Assembly (NCBI GenBank): GCA_902775375.1
Contig: CACYLU010000009.1
Coordinates: forward strand, 1-64,000
Source: an uncultured Bacteroidales bacterium
GTDB lineage: Bacteria; Bacteroidota; Bacteroidia; Bacteroidales; Bacteroidaceae
Length of the DNA stretch: 64,000 bases
Direction of reading: 5' to 3'
Positions 26,107 through 34,889 of this stretch are shown piece by piece. The notes under the pieces were generated by a model that was given only the letters and a program-made list of their open reading frames with translations, was not told where the DNA came from and searched no databases. Within the stretch, counting starts at the first letter, position 1; each line of letters begins with the position of its first letter. Made by a program: the position numbers and the translations under genes.

Positions 26107-26601
26107 TTAATTGCCGTTATCGCCACCGTCACCAGTACCGCCACCACCATTGCTTCCGTCGTGGTCGTGATCTGCTTCGTGATCATGGTCATGGTCATCA
26201 TGACCTGTAGTTATCATCTCAACATTCAGTACTTTTGTAGAAACACCAGAAGTAGCAGTTCCCTGACCTGGGTTAAGAACTTTGTCCTTATAACCTTCAG
26301 CAGAGAAAGTTACATCTGTGTTAAAAGGAGAACTCTGAGCAGGAGTTTCATAAACACCCTTTGCATCAGTCTTAACTTCACCAGCAGCAAATTTTACTGT
26401 AGCGCCAGAAATAGGCTGATAAGACATTGCATCAGTAACCTTTCCCGTCAAAACGTAAGAAACGGTCTCTGGAGTAGGTTCTGGTATAATTAGAGCAGAA
26501 CCACCATCCAAGTCATAGCAGCTTGTCAAAGAAGCGCAAACCACTAAAGCGGACAGCGCCATTTTAGCGCCATTAGCAAACAATTTACTTTTCATTTTCA
26601 T
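26107..26601 (-). CDS. DUF3869/carboxypeptidase-regulatory-like lipoprotein with His/Asp tail
   Basis: 164 residues. Lipoprotein signal with lipobox LTSC (Cys about 28). A beta-sandwich domain follows (about 48-130, VLTGKVTDAMSYQPISGATV, then TFSAEGYKDKVL). The C-terminus is unusual: GHDDHDHDHEADHDHDG, followed by a Gly/Asp/Asn tail, able in principle to bind divalent metals such as zinc or nickel. It lies between the two YjbH-like genes. A structural, surface-layer or metal-sequestering role is inference. Confidence 0.75.
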   Translation of the reverse strand: MKMKSKLFANGAKMALSALVVCASLTSCYDLDGGSALIIPEPTPETVSYVLTGKVTDAMSYQPISGATVKFAAGEVKTDAKGVYETPAQSSPFNTDVTFSAEGYKDKVLNPGQGTATSGVSTKVLNVEMITTGHDDHDHDHEADHDHDGSNGGGGTGDGGDNGN

Positions 26602-26611
26602 TTTAAATAAT

Positions 26612-27895
26612 TTAATAATTCAACAATTCCGATTTTATAAATATTGGGTTAAAATTATTTCTTGTTCTTGCATTATTACTCGGACTGTAATTTACAGTCT
26701 TCCCATAATATTTTTCATTTCCGGCATAATAAGTTATACCAAAATTTTCAGCAGGTGTTATTCTTGGAATATGTTTTATACGCTTATATTTACCGTACGG
26801 AGGCAAGGTTATATTGAAGAAAAAGCCTCCATCATAACCGTTGTTAGCGATTTTATAACGATGGTTGTAATCTATTGTCTTGCGTGCATAAAATCCAATA
26901 GACATTTTTCTCATATGCCTTGCAAACTGGAAATAAAGACCTGTATCATGACGAACATATTTCTCTAAACGTAACTCAAACTGTGTATTGTACTTTGGCC
27001 AATAAAACAAGCCACCCAGTTTAAACAGCCAAGTATCCAATTCGCCTCGCTCCCATTTCCAGCCACCAAGTGTGGAAACACCTACATACATTGCATGCCC
27101 TTCTATTGCGAATCTCGGATCCTTGAACACGTATTTCATATTAGTTCCAAGTCCCCAATGAAAGGAGCCCAAATTTCCAGCAAATGCAGTCATGAATAAA
27201 TTCTGCACACGGAAAGACTGAGAAATTGTCAAATACCCTAAACGAGTCTTACCATAGATTTCTCCATAGCGACCTCCCCGATGCAAAGGAATTACCACTT
27301 GTCCTGTAAACTTCATACCTTTCCAAAGAGAGACCTCAATGGTAGGGTTCAAACTATAGGAAGAAGTGTAAATCTTATTCAGCAACATATTCTGGAAATA
27401 TAATTGCGGATACACCACCAAATCAACCTTGAACAAAGAGCTATTTTGCTTTTTTGTTTTACTCGCCACTTTCCAGGAATCTCCCAACAAATAAGAAGTT
27501 TCCCATCCAGCACGAATGCCCTCTAAAGCAATTGTATCATTTACCTCAACCCCCTTTTCATGAAAAATAGAGTATTGGGGTACATTATTATCTAACACAA
27601 CAATTCTGCAGTTTTTGTCACTCGGCATCCCTAAAGACTGAATGACATCAACTGCTTTTGCCATACCTACTCCATGGAGACGATAGGCCATATTCTGCAC
27701 GACATAAACGCGTTCATCATCTGTATCAGTACAACTGACATTCTCAAAACCCATCTTAATAAGTTCCTCAACAGCTGCATCACCAGATTGCGACCATCCT
27801 TTCATGGGGAAAACCAAGATGACAAGCATTAGCAATATAGCAATTTTGCCGCTGATTCTCAATTTCTTATTTATGTCAGTATATCCAAAAAACAC
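26612..27895 (-). CDS. YjbH-like outer membrane protein
   Basis: About 427 residues. Signal-peptide-like hydrophobic stretch (IAILLMLVILVFPMKGWSQ), then a soluble domain (about 40-150) and a barrel-like half with RYGEIYGKTRLGYLTISQSF and FHWGLGTNMKYVF typical of YjbH relatives. The start is uncertain: a TTG at 27931 lies within the -7 box (27929-27936) and must be wrong, so I use the GTG at 27895. A TTG at 27862 is also possible. Head of the envelope cluster. Confidence 0.72.
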   Translation of the reverse strand: MFFGYTDINKKLRISGKIAILLMLVILVFPMKGWSQSGDAAVEELIKMGFENVSCTDTDDERVYVVQNMAYRLHGVGMAKAVDVIQSLGMPSDKNCRIVVLDNNVPQYSIFHEKGVEVNDTIALEGIRAGWETSYLLGDSWKVASKTKKQNSSLFKVDLVVYPQLYFQNMLLNKIYTSSYSLNPTIEVSLWKGMKFTGQVVIPLHRGGRYGEIYGKTRLGYLTISQSFRVQNLFMTAFAGNLGSFHWGLGTNMKYVFKDPRFAIEGHAMYVGVSTLGGWKWERGELDTWLFKLGGLFYWPKYNTQFELRLEKYVRHDTGLYFQFARHMRKMSIGFYARKTIDYNHRYKIANNGYDGGFFFNITLPPYGKYKRIKHIPRITPAENFGITYYAGNEKYYGKTVNYSPSNNARTRNNFNPIFIKSELLNY

Positions 27896-27928
27896 ACTAA
27901 AACACGTATTTATGAGCAAAACACACTG

Positions 27929-27936
27929 CAAATGTA
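27929..27936 (-). promoter_or_regulatory. -7 element of the YjbH/OmpA cluster
   Basis: The minus strand reads TACATTTG. Confidence 0.55.
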
Positions 27937-28101
27937 GAGACTATTTTAGAATCCACAAAGTTTTTTTTAAAAAAATTTAAGTAATAATTGATTTTTATAA
28001 AAAAAACAAATACTTCGCAGAGAATAAAATGTCTCTTTTTTGCTCAAAGTGATAGCAGGAACACTTCTCCTATATTTACACCTTATTATATATATAGGAT
28101 A

Positions 28102-28611
28102 TTAGTTCAACCTATACAACAGCCATGCGCTTTGGAAATCAGCACGATTTGAATACTTTGCCTTGAAAACATCACGTGCCTGCTGAGCAGCTGCATAATC
28201 TGTATGAGATGATACAATTACCCTGTACATGTTGTTGTCAGCATTAAACACGACAATTGAACTGTAGCCTTCGCCATCAAGGAATTTCTTCAGGTTATCA
28301 GCATTGGTCTTTACGCCAAAACTACCACAAACCACGCTATAGTCCAGCAATCCACTACCTGACACCAATGACACTCTTTCCTGACGGGCACTTCCCTGTG
28401 CAGGAGCAGATGCTGGTGATGGAGTGTTTGTCTGCACTGGAGCTGCCACTACTGGAGTTACCTCTGCAGTAGCTGGAGTGGTCTGAGGCTGAGCCACTTC
28501 CTGCTGTTTAGCCTTCTCATACGCCTTCTTGTAAGCGCTTTCACTGCTCTTGCAGGATGCAAACGCAAAAGCAACACAAATACCCAATCCTAATACAAAT
28601 AATTTCTTCAT
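28102..28611 (-). CDS. SPOR-domain lipoprotein
   Basis: 169 residues from the ATG at 28611. Lipoprotein signal MKKLFVLGLGICVAFAFASC. A Pro/Thr/Ala/Gln-rich linker (about 35-75) leads to a C-terminal SPOR domain (YSVVCGSFGVKTNADNLKKF, then RVIVSSHTDYAAAQQARDVF), which binds denuded glycan strands at the septum. An earlier in-frame ATG (28680) lies upstream of the -7 box TAATTTTG (complement of 28650-28657) and is rejected. The 200-bp gap after it, toward 27.9 kb, is A/T-rich with no gene. Confidence 0.85.
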   Translation of the reverse strand: MKKLFVLGLGICVAFAFASCKSSESAYKKAYEKAKQQEVAQPQTTPATAEVTPVVAAPVQTNTPSPASAPAQGSARQERVSLVSGSGLLDYSVVCGSFGVKTNADNLKKFLDGEGYSSIVVFNADNNMYRVIVSSHTDYAAAQQARDVFKAKYSNRADFQSAWLLYRLN

Positions 28612-28649
28612 TTTAAAATTGCATTTAGTGTTATACGATAAAATCGATG

Positions 28650-28657
28650 CAAAATTA
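28650..28657 (-). promoter_or_regulatory. -7 element of the SPOR lipoprotein gene
   Basis: The minus strand reads TAATTTTG. Confidence 0.55.
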
Positions 28658-28722
28658 ATAGAAAATCTCTGAGCATTCAAAAAAAATATGTGAAAAATGA
28701 TTATAGAAACAATTTTGTTTAC

Positions 28723-28730
28723 TATCTTTG
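28723..28730 (+). promoter_or_regulatory. -7 element of the YtxH operon
   Basis: TATCTTTG. The YtxH ATG follows at 28772, with AAGGAG about 10 nt upstream of it. Confidence 0.6.
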
Positions 28731-28771
28731 CTTAAAAGTAGGTTTAATTTATAAATTAAGGAGAAATTATC

Positions 28772-28978
28772 ATGAAAGGACTGAATGTATTTGCTGCATT
28801 TTTAACAGGAGCGATTGTAGGAACAGCTGTAGGTTTGTTGTTTGCGCCAGAAAAAGGTGAAGATACCCGTACTAAGATTGCAGAGATTTTGCGCAAGAAA
28901 GGTATCCATCTGAGCAAAGCTGATATGGAGAACCTGATTGACGAGATTGCTGACGTTAAGGACGAGGTGGCTGAATAA
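28772..28978 (+). CDS. YtxH-domain protein
   Basis: 68 residues. An N-terminal glycine-rich membrane segment (VFAAFLTGAIVGTAVGLLFAP, about residues 6-26) is followed by EKGEDTRTKI, the YtxH signature, and a charged amphipathic tail. It is first of three small envelope genes expressed together. YtxH proteins are associated with general stress in Firmicutes; the role here is unknown. Confidence 0.85.
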   Translation: MKGLNVFAAFLTGAIVGTAVGLLFAPEKGEDTRTKIAEILRKKGIHLSKADMENLIDEIADVKDEVAE

Positions 28979-28989
28979 AAGAACCAACC

Positions 28990-29391
28990 ATGTTTGGAGT
29001 TGAAAAAGGCATAGAGGACCTCCAGCAATTGTTTGTAGAATCGAAGAAGTACCTTGAGCTACAAACAGAATACGCCAAGCTAGAATTGACAGAGAAGCTA
29101 ACCATCTTACTGTCAACACTTATCTTGGTATTAATACTCATAATACTGGGTATGGTGACTCTATTCTATTTCTCATTCACCTTAGCCTATGTGCTTGCCC
29201 CACATATTGGAGGCCTGATGAACAGTTTTGCACTCATCACCTTGTTCTTGCTAATCGTTATGGCAATGGTCTATCGCTACAGACAAAAGTTGATAGTAGC
29301 ACCTATGGTTAAGTTCTTGGCCAACTTGTTTCTAAAAGACAATGACCCTCAACCTATGGAGGAAATGATTGATGAACAACCTGCAGAATGA
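28990..29391 (+). CDS. Phage-holin-like (DUF1469-type) membrane protein
   Basis: 133 residues. An N-terminal amphipathic helix (IEDLQQLFVESKKYLELQTE), two transmembrane helices (about 40-62 and 72-94, LTILLSTLILVLILIILG and NSFALITLFLLIVMAMVY), and a charged tail. Matches the Phage_holin_3_6 family, common next to YtxH in bacteria. It is not a phage gene in this context. It overlaps the next gene by 20 bp. Confidence 0.8.
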   Translation: MFGVEKGIEDLQQLFVESKKYLELQTEYAKLELTEKLTILLSTLILVLILIILGMVTLFYFSFTLAYVLAPHIGGLMNSFALITLFLLIVMAMVYRYRQKLIVAPMVKFLANLFLKDNDPQPMEEMIDEQPAE

Positions 29392-29617
29392 CATTACTTT
29401 AGAGCACATAGCGCAACAAAAAGCAGCTTTGCGCAAGCGTATAGGTTCGCAAAAACAGAAGATGACACATTTGTCGCAAGAGTTTTTAAAACCTTTGAAT
29501 CCCACAACTAAGAACAATTCTACTGCTTTAGGTCTTTTTAATAAAGGTATGGTAGTGTTTGATGGGGTATTGATAGGTTATAAAGTACTCAAGCGATTTA
29601 GGAAATTTTTCAGATAA
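29372..29617 (+). CDS. Small basic protein of the YtxH operon
   Basis: 81 residues from the ATG at 29372, which has GGAGGA about 10 nt upstream inside the previous gene. Helical basic N-terminus (QQKAALRKRIGSQKQKMTHL) and a hydrophobic patch (MVVFDGVLIGYKVL). This position in YtxH/holin operons is usually held by an uncharacterised small protein. A terminator follows at once. Confidence 0.7.
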   Translation: MNNLQNDITLEHIAQQKAALRKRIGSQKQKMTHLSQEFLKPLNPTTKNNSTALGLFNKGMVVFDGVLIGYKVLKRFRKFFR

Positions 29618-29651
29618 AAAGAGAAGCACTGAAACAGTGCTTCTCTTTTTT
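29616..29651 (+). terminator. Terminator of the YtxH operon
   Basis: A 10-bp perfect stem, GAGAAGCACT (29621-29630) with AGTGCTTCTC (29636-29645), loop GAAAC, then a T run. Confidence 0.85.
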
Positions 29652-29786
29652 CACCTAACGAGGAAAAAAATTATTCCTAACGAGGGAATAAAAAAACGAT
29701 CCACATCCTCAAAGGCAACAAGAACTGTTCTCAATCTTGACGAAGTATATTATCGACAAAAAAAAGACTCTTTCAACTGATTTAGA

Positions 29787-29874
29787 GTTTACCAGAAGTA
29801 AAAAGGCCGTTTAGTTCTAGTAAACTGGTCGTTTAGTTCTAGTAAAGCGATTGTTTAGTTCTGGAAAATGATCG
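29787..29874. repeat. Four tandem 22-bp units, GTTTA-N7-(T/A)AAA-N6
   Basis: Units begin at 29787, 29809, 29831 and 29853. Each reads GTTTA, seven bases (CCAGAAG, GTTCTAG, GTTCTAG, GTTCTGG), TAAA (AAAA in the last) and six variable bases. GTTTA/TAAAC is an inverted repeat within the first units. The array runs into the 3' end of nadD (stop at 29855-29857). A related array with the same period is at 60437-60502. The rest of the 29652-29786 gap has only a TAACGAGG direct repeat. Confidence 0.65.
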
Positions 29875-30415
29875 GCCATATAGAAGAAGGCAAGAAGAAA
29901 CGAACATCCTTGCCTGCTTTCAATGATTTTCTAATAAAAGTTGAGGAGACATCAAACTGAGGTGCATCGACAAAACGCACGTTTTCAGGCAGATTCGATG
30001 TGTCTATCTCATATCCAGGTCGAGGATAAACAATAATGCGATTTTGTGCTAAAATTTCATCGCCATGATACCAATTCTTGAGATTAGGCCAATTATCGGC
30101 TCCCATCAAAAGGACAAACTCATATTGAGGATAAAGATCTTGCAATTTTTTTAAAGTATGATAGGTATATGATGGACGAGTCATAGTGAACTCCACATCG
30201 CAAGCCTTAAACTTAGGATAGTCTTTTATAGCTAACTGAACCAATTGCAAACGAAGGTCATCATCCATCAAATCATCCTGTTGCTTGAAAGGGTTATGAG
30301 GGCTCACCACAAACCACAACTCATCTACCTCACCAAACTCACAGAGATAGTTGGCAAGTGCTAAATGCCCCACATGGATGGGGTTAAATGAGCCGAAGTA
30401 GAGGGCAACCTTCAT
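29855..30415 (-). CDS. nadD: Nicotinate-nucleotide adenylyltransferase
   Basis: 186 residues. Nucleotidyltransferase motif FGSFNPIHVGHLALANY (about 7-23) and the late SSTFIRKSL (ISSTxIR motif). It adenylates NaMN in NAD synthesis. Last gene of the yicC-gmk-unknown-nadD operon, 12 bp after the small membrane gene. Its final codons lie in the 22-bp repeat array. Confidence 0.94.
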   Translation of the reverse strand: MKVALYFGSFNPIHVGHLALANYLCEFGEVDELWFVVSPHNPFKQQDDLMDDDLRLQLVQLAIKDYPKFKACDVEFTMTRPSYTYHTLKKLQDLYPQYEFVLLMGADNWPNLKNWYHGDEILAQNRIIVYPRPGYEIDTSNLPENVRFVDAPQFDVSSTFIRKSLKAGKDVRFFLPSSIWPIIFQN

Positions 30416-30427
30416 ATGAAAAGAGTA

Positions 30428-30640
30428 TTATCGGCCTAATTCCTGTCTAATTCTGCCCCACAGTTTCCAATTATTTAGAGCACTGAGGCAAGCCACTACT
30501 ACCAACATGATACCCACTTCATTTTCCCCATACCAGAAGAAGAAAACAGCCATGAAGATAAAGCACAACATAGCAAATACATTGATGGCAAACAATATAC
30601 GCACCAGTTTTGTTGATAAGTTCTTTCCGTTAAAGTCCAT
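30428..30640 (-). CDS. Small two-helix membrane protein
   Basis: 70 residues. Two hydrophobic segments (about 12-35, ILFAINVFAMLCFIFMAVFFF, and 42-57, VGIMLVVVACLSAL) and a basic tail. It overlaps gmk by 11 bp and precedes nadD by 12 bp, so it is co-translated with both. No family is recognised. Confidence 0.7.
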   Translation of the reverse strand: MDFNGKNLSTKLVRILFAINVFAMLCFIFMAVFFFWYGENEVGIMLVVVACLSALNNWKLWGRIRQELGR

Positions 30641-31214
30641 TTTCCTGATTGTTTATAAAGTCCTTTATAATTTGCAGAGTTTCTGCTTTAGCAACTTCCA
30701 AGTCGTCATTGACGACCACCTTGTCGAATTGAGAAGCAAAACCCAACTCAAACTCAGCTCGTGCAATACGATCATTGATTACCTCTGGCGTTTCAGTACC
30801 TCGCTTCTCCAAACGGCTTCGCAATTCCTCAATTGAAGGAGGTTGAATAAACAAGCTCAAAGCCCGATTGCCATAATATTGCTTGATATTTACGCCTCCT
30901 TTTACATCTACATCAAACAACACATTCTGTCCCGCTTCTGATTGTTTTTCTACTTGCGCTTTCAACGTGCCATAGAAACGGCCAGGATAAACTTCCTCAT
31001 ACTCAAGAAATTCACCTTTATCTATACGTTGACGGAACTCTTCTGGCGAAAGGAAAAAGTACTCTACTCCATGCTGTTCTTTGCCTCTTGGGGGGCGACT
31101 TGTAGCACTGATAGAAAAGGCCAACTTCAATTCTGGATGTTCTTCCAACAAATAGTTGATAATAGTGGATTTCCCACTACCTGAAGGGGCACTAAATATA
31201 ATCAACTTTCCCAT
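30630..31214 (-). CDS. gmk: Guanylate kinase
   Basis: 194 residues. P-loop SAPSGSGKSTI (about 8-18), the GMP-binding ATSRPPRGKEQHGVEYFF, and EYEEVYPGRFYGT. Converts GMP to GDP. Second in the yicC operon, 40 bp after yicC. Confidence 0.95.
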   Translation of the reverse strand: MGKLIIFSAPSGSGKSTIINYLLEEHPELKLAFSISATSRPPRGKEQHGVEYFFLSPEEFRQRIDKGEFLEYEEVYPGRFYGTLKAQVEKQSEAGQNVLFDVDVKGGVNIKQYYGNRALSLFIQPPSIEELRSRLEKRGTETPEVINDRIARAEFELGFASQFDKVVVNDDLEVAKAETLQIIKDFINNQENGL

Positions 31215-31254
31215 AATATGAATTGAGAATTTGAAATAAAAAAATAGCTTCTAC

Positions 31255-32133
31255 TTACATTACATTCAACACTTGTTCCTTGATCTGTTCGAGCTCGTCT
31301 TTCATCTGAACTACAATGCGTTGCATTTCTGCCTGGTTGCTCTTACTACCCAATGTGTTGATTTCTCGTCCCATTTCTTGGGCAATGAAGCCTAATTTCT
31401 TCCCTTGTCCATATTTACCCTCCATCGTAGAGATGAAATATGCCAGATGGTTTGACAAACGTTGCTTTTCTTCATTGATGTCCAGTTTCTCGATATAATA
31501 TATCAATTCCTGCTCCATACGGTTCTTGTCATACTCAACAGGCAACTTCTCTAATGCATCAAGGATACGCTCTTTGATCTTAACTACACGTTCCTTCTCA
31601 TAGGGCTCGACAGAGGCCAGCAACTCACCTATACGTTTAATATTTGTACGGAATTTCTTATCCAAAGCATCGCCTTCCTGCTTGCGGAAATCAAGTAAAT
31701 GCTGCACGGCCTCCTTCACTCCATTGAACACGGCATTCCACTCTTCTTCAGCCAGTTCCACCGCCTCATCCTTAGTAGACATCACATCAGGCATACGCAA
31801 CAAAGTGGAGAACCAGTCTTGAGGAGCAGGGACACCTGTTTCCTCCACTATTTCTGACAAGCGTTTATAATATGCAGCCATCGTACTTTGATTGATGGGC
31901 ACCATCACATCAGTAGCATCTTTTTTCTCTATCCACAACGCAAAATCCACCTTGCCACGTTCTACTTGTTGGGCAATGAAGTTGCGAATCTCCATTTCTT
32001 TTTCCCTATAGAGTGGTGCCACACGAGTAGAGAGATCCATCGCCTTGCTGTTGAGGGATTTTATTTCAATATTTACTTTTTTATCTGGCAATTCGACAAC
32101 CGTTTTGCCGTAGCCCGTCATTGATAGAATCAT
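31255..32133 (-). CDS. yicC: YicC-family endoribonuclease
   Basis: 292 residues. N-terminal MTGYGKTVVELPDKKVNIEI with LNSKAMDLSTR, and the conserved C-terminal KKLGFIAQEMGREINTLGSK. The family is a stress-linked endoribonuclease acting on RNA such as RyhB in E. coli. Head of the operon with gmk and nadD. -7 box TAATTTTG at the complement of 32169-32176. Confidence 0.9.
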   Translation of the reverse strand: MILSMTGYGKTVVELPDKKVNIEIKSLNSKAMDLSTRVAPLYREKEMEIRNFIAQQVERGKVDFALWIEKKDATDVMVPINQSTMAAYYKRLSEIVEETGVPAPQDWFSTLLRMPDVMSTKDEAVELAEEEWNAVFNGVKEAVQHLLDFRKQEGDALDKKFRTNIKRIGELLASVEPYEKERVVKIKERILDALEKLPVEYDKNRMEQELIYYIEKLDINEEKQRLSNHLAYFISTMEGKYGQGKKLGFIAQEMGREINTLGSKSNQAEMQRIVVQMKDELEQIKEQVLNVM

Positions 32134-32168
32134 AATTTATATCACACTTTTTTTGTTCTAAACAGATG

Positions 32169-32216
32169 CAAAATTAAAGGAATATTTTAAGATGTGGAAA
32201 TAAAAGACTAAATTTG
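32169..32216. promoter_or_regulatory. Divergent -7 elements between yicC and tsaB
   Basis: Minus strand TAATTTTG (32169-32176) for yicC. Plus strand TAAATTTG (32209-32216) for tsaB. Confidence 0.55.
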
Positions 32217-32244
32217 TTGGCTGAAATAGAAAAGTTAGCAGAAT

Positions 32245-32949
32245 ATGTCATGTATTTTACATATCGAGACATCTACAGAAGTGTGTTCGGTAGCTGTCAG
32301 TCAAGACGGAACTAACATTTGGCACGAAGAAGACTATAGTGGTCCGAACCACAATACACAGTTAGGTGTCTATGTAGATGAAGCCCTATCATTTGTAGAA
32401 AGTCACGCTATTCCATTGGATGCAGTTGCAGTAAGTTGTGGTCCAGGTTCTTATACAGGTCTTCGCATTGGTGTTTCGATGGCTAAGGGTGTGTGCTATG
32501 GAAGAAATGTCAAGTTGATAGGCATCCCTACGCTTAAAGTGCTTTGTGTGCCTGTTCTGCTTAGGCAAGAAATGCCCGATGATGCCTTGCTTTGTCCCAT
32601 GATTGATGCCAGAAGGATGGAAGTATATGCAGCTATTTACGATAGAGCATTAAGGACAATAAGAGACACTAAAGCCGATATTGTGGATGCTGATACATAT
32701 AAGACTTTTCTCGACAAGCATCCTGTATATTTCTTTGGTAATGGAGCTGCAAAATGCAAGGAAGTTTTGGACAATCATCCTAATGCCCACTTTATCGACA
32801 ATATACACCCTGTTGCCAAGTGGATGTTTCCACTGGCAGAAAAAGCAGTAGCAGAGCAGGATTTCAAGGATGTGGCATATTTCGAGCCTTTTTATTTGAA
32901 GGAGTTTATTGCTACGGTAGCGAAGAATCCATTAAAAATTGATAATTGA
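32245..32949 (+). CDS. tsaB: tRNA threonylcarbamoyladenosine biosynthesis protein TsaB
   Basis: 234 residues, ASKHA fold: ILHIETSTEVCSVAVSQDG, then AVSCGPGSYTGLRIGVSMAKG (the diagnostic stretch) and MIDARRMEVYAAIYD. A non-catalytic partner of TsaD in t6A37 modification of tRNA. First of a long plus-strand operon (DUF4290, murA, rimM, dxr and probably onward). Confidence 0.94.
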   Translation: MSCILHIETSTEVCSVAVSQDGTNIWHEEDYSGPNHNTQLGVYVDEALSFVESHAIPLDAVAVSCGPGSYTGLRIGVSMAKGVCYGRNVKLIGIPTLKVLCVPVLLRQEMPDDALLCPMIDARRMEVYAAIYDRALRTIRDTKADIVDADTYKTFLDKHPVYFFGNGAAKCKEVLDNHPNAHFIDNIHPVAKWMFPLAEKAVAEQDFKDVAYFEPFYLKEFIATVAKNPLKIDN

Positions 32950-32955
32950 TTTATT

Positions 32956-33582
32956 ATGAAATATAACACTCAACAGAAGAAAATGGCGCTCCCCGAATAC
33001 GGGCGAAGTGTTCAAAACATGGTGGATTATGCAGTTACAATAGAAGATCGTGCAGAACGCCAATGGTGTGCAGAAACTATCATTCATATTATGGAAGGAA
33101 TGTTTCCTAACCTGAAGAACATACCTGACTTTGAGCATAAATTGTGGGATCATCTGGCTATTATGTCTCATTTCAAACTTGACATTGACTATCCTTTTGA
33201 AACTGTACAGCCAGAAAATCTGAACGTAAAACCAGATTCAATCCCTACAAATACTAAGCGCATTCATTACCGTCATTATGGCAGGTTGCTGGAAAACCTC
33301 ATCAACAAGGCATGCGATATAGAAGATGGCGATGAGAAAAACAATCTCTTAGCATTAATTTGCAACCATATGCGTAAGGACTATATTACTTGGAACAAAG
33401 ATTCTATTGATGACCAAAAGATTGCTGACGACCTTTATGAATTGTCTGACGGTAAACTAAAAATCAATGATGAGATCTTGGCTCTGATGGCAGAACGCAT
33501 GGAGAAGAATTACCGCCAGCAACGTCCTATGCAAAAGAATGCTTCATCCCCCAAGCAGAATAAGAACAAGAAACAAAAATAA
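32956..33582 (+). CDS. DUF4290 family protein
   Basis: 208 residues. LPEYGRSVQNMVDYAVTIED and DHLAIMSHFKLDIDYPF match DUF4290, found only in Bacteroidetes, typically right before murA as here. The C-terminus is basic and low in complexity (KNKKQK). Soluble and helical; function unknown. It lies 6 bp after tsaB and 2 bp before murA. Confidence 0.88.
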   Translation: MKYNTQQKKMALPEYGRSVQNMVDYAVTIEDRAERQWCAETIIHIMEGMFPNLKNIPDFEHKLWDHLAIMSHFKLDIDYPFETVQPENLNVKPDSIPTNTKRIHYRHYGRLLENLINKACDIEDGDEKNNLLALICNHMRKDYITWNKDSIDDQKIADDLYELSDGKLKINDEILALMAERMEKNYRQQRPMQKNASSPKQNKNKKQK

Positions 33583-33584
33583 GT

Positions 33585-34889
33585 ATGGCTTCATTCGTGA
33601 TTGAAGGCGGACACCGCCTAAATGGAGAAATCTATCCTCAAGGTGCCAAGAACGAGGTGCTTCAAATCATTTGTGCCACATTGCTAACAGCAGAGGAAGT
33701 AACGGTTCATCATGTACCTGACATCCTTGATGTGAACAATTTGATTCAGTTGATGCGTGATATGGGGTCTGAGGTAAAAAAGGTTGGTATTGATTCTTAT
33801 AGTTTCAAAGCTGCTAATATCGACTTGAACTACTTGAACAGCGAAGAGTTCTTGAAGAGAAGTGCTTCTCTGCGAGGCAGTATTATGCTGGTAGGTCCAA
33901 TGGTAGCTCGTTTTGGAAAAGCATTTACCCCAAAGCCTGGTGGCGATAAGATTGGTCGTCGCCGATTAGACACACATTTTATAGGCATTCAAAATTTGGG
34001 CGCCGAATTCAAATATAATGCCGACCAGCGTACTTATGAGATTTCCGCCAAGAAGCTGAAGGGTACATATATGCTGCTTGACGAGGCTTCTGTAACGGGT
34101 ACTGCCAATATCGTGATGGCAGCTGTTTTAGCAGAAGGCACTACTACAATCTACAATGCTGCTTGCGAACCATATATCCAACAGCTATGCCGAATGCTGA
34201 ACCAGATGGGAGCTCGCATTAGTGGCATCGCGTCAAATCTCCTGACTATAGAGGGTGTCAAAGAGCTACATGGTACTGAACATACGGTGCTGCCTGATAT
34301 GATTGAGGTCGGTAGTTTTATCGGTATGGCTGCAATGACACAAAGTCAGCTAACCATCAAGAATGTTTCGTACGAAAATTTAGGTATTATTCCTAACAGC
34401 TTCAGCCGTTTAGGCATACAACTGGAGCAACGAGGCGACGATATATTCATACCCGCACAAGATAGCTATCAAATAGAATCATTTATGGATGGTTCTATTA
34501 TGACCATTGCTGATGCACCTTGGCCTGGTTTAACCCCCGACCTATTAAGTGTAATGTTGGTTGTAGCTACTCAAGCCAAAGGAAGTGTACTTATTCACCA
34601 AAAAATGTTTGAGAGTCGCTTGTTCTTTGTTGACAAGTTAATTGATATGGGAGCTCAGATTATTCTTTGCGATCCTCACCGTGCTGTAGTAATAGGTCAC
34701 GACCATCAACTTCGTCTGAAAGGAGGTAATATGACATCACCTGATATACGTGCAGGTATTGCCCTACTCATTGCAGCCATGAGTGCAGATGGAATCAGTC
34801 GCATACATAACATCGAGCAGATTGATCGTGGCTATCAGGATATTGAAGGACGCCTCAACGCCTTAGGTGCGAGAATTACCAGAATATGA
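33585..34889 (+). CDS. murA: UDP-N-acetylglucosamine 1-carboxyvinyltransferase
   Basis: 434 residues. [32 protein letters not shown] and [13 protein letters not shown] are the MurA signatures. First committed step of peptidoglycan synthesis. The catalytic-loop cysteine of E. coli MurA (Cys115) corresponds to the GGDKIG region here, with Asp in place of Cys; such Asp forms are intrinsically fosfomycin-resistant. It overlaps rimM by 4 bp. Confidence 0.95.
   Translation: MASFVIEGGHRLNGEIYPQGAKNEVLQIICATLLTAEEVTVHHVPDILDVNNLIQLMRDMGSEVKKVGIDSYSFKAANIDLNYLNSEEFLKRSASLRGSIMLVGPMVARFGKAFTPKPGGDKIGRRRLDTHFIGIQNLGAEFKYNADQRTYEISAKKLKGTYMLLDEASVTGTANIVMAAVLAEGTTTIYNAACEPYIQQLCRMLNQMGARISGIASNLLTIEGVKELHGTEHTVLPDMIEVGSFIGMAAMTQSQLTIKNVSYENLGIIPNSFSRLGIQLEQRGDDIFIPAQDSYQIESFMDGSIMTIADAPWPGLTPDLLSVMLVVATQAKGSVLIHQKMFESRLFFVDKLIDMGAQIILCDPHRAVVIGHDHQLRLKGGNMTSPDIRAGIALLIAAMSADGISRIHNIEQIDRGYQDIEGRLNALGARITRI

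Noticed and set aside
29787-29874. CRISPR array
   Set aside because: The 22-bp period with 7- and 6-base variable parts is far too short for repeat plus spacer, and no cas genes are present in the window.
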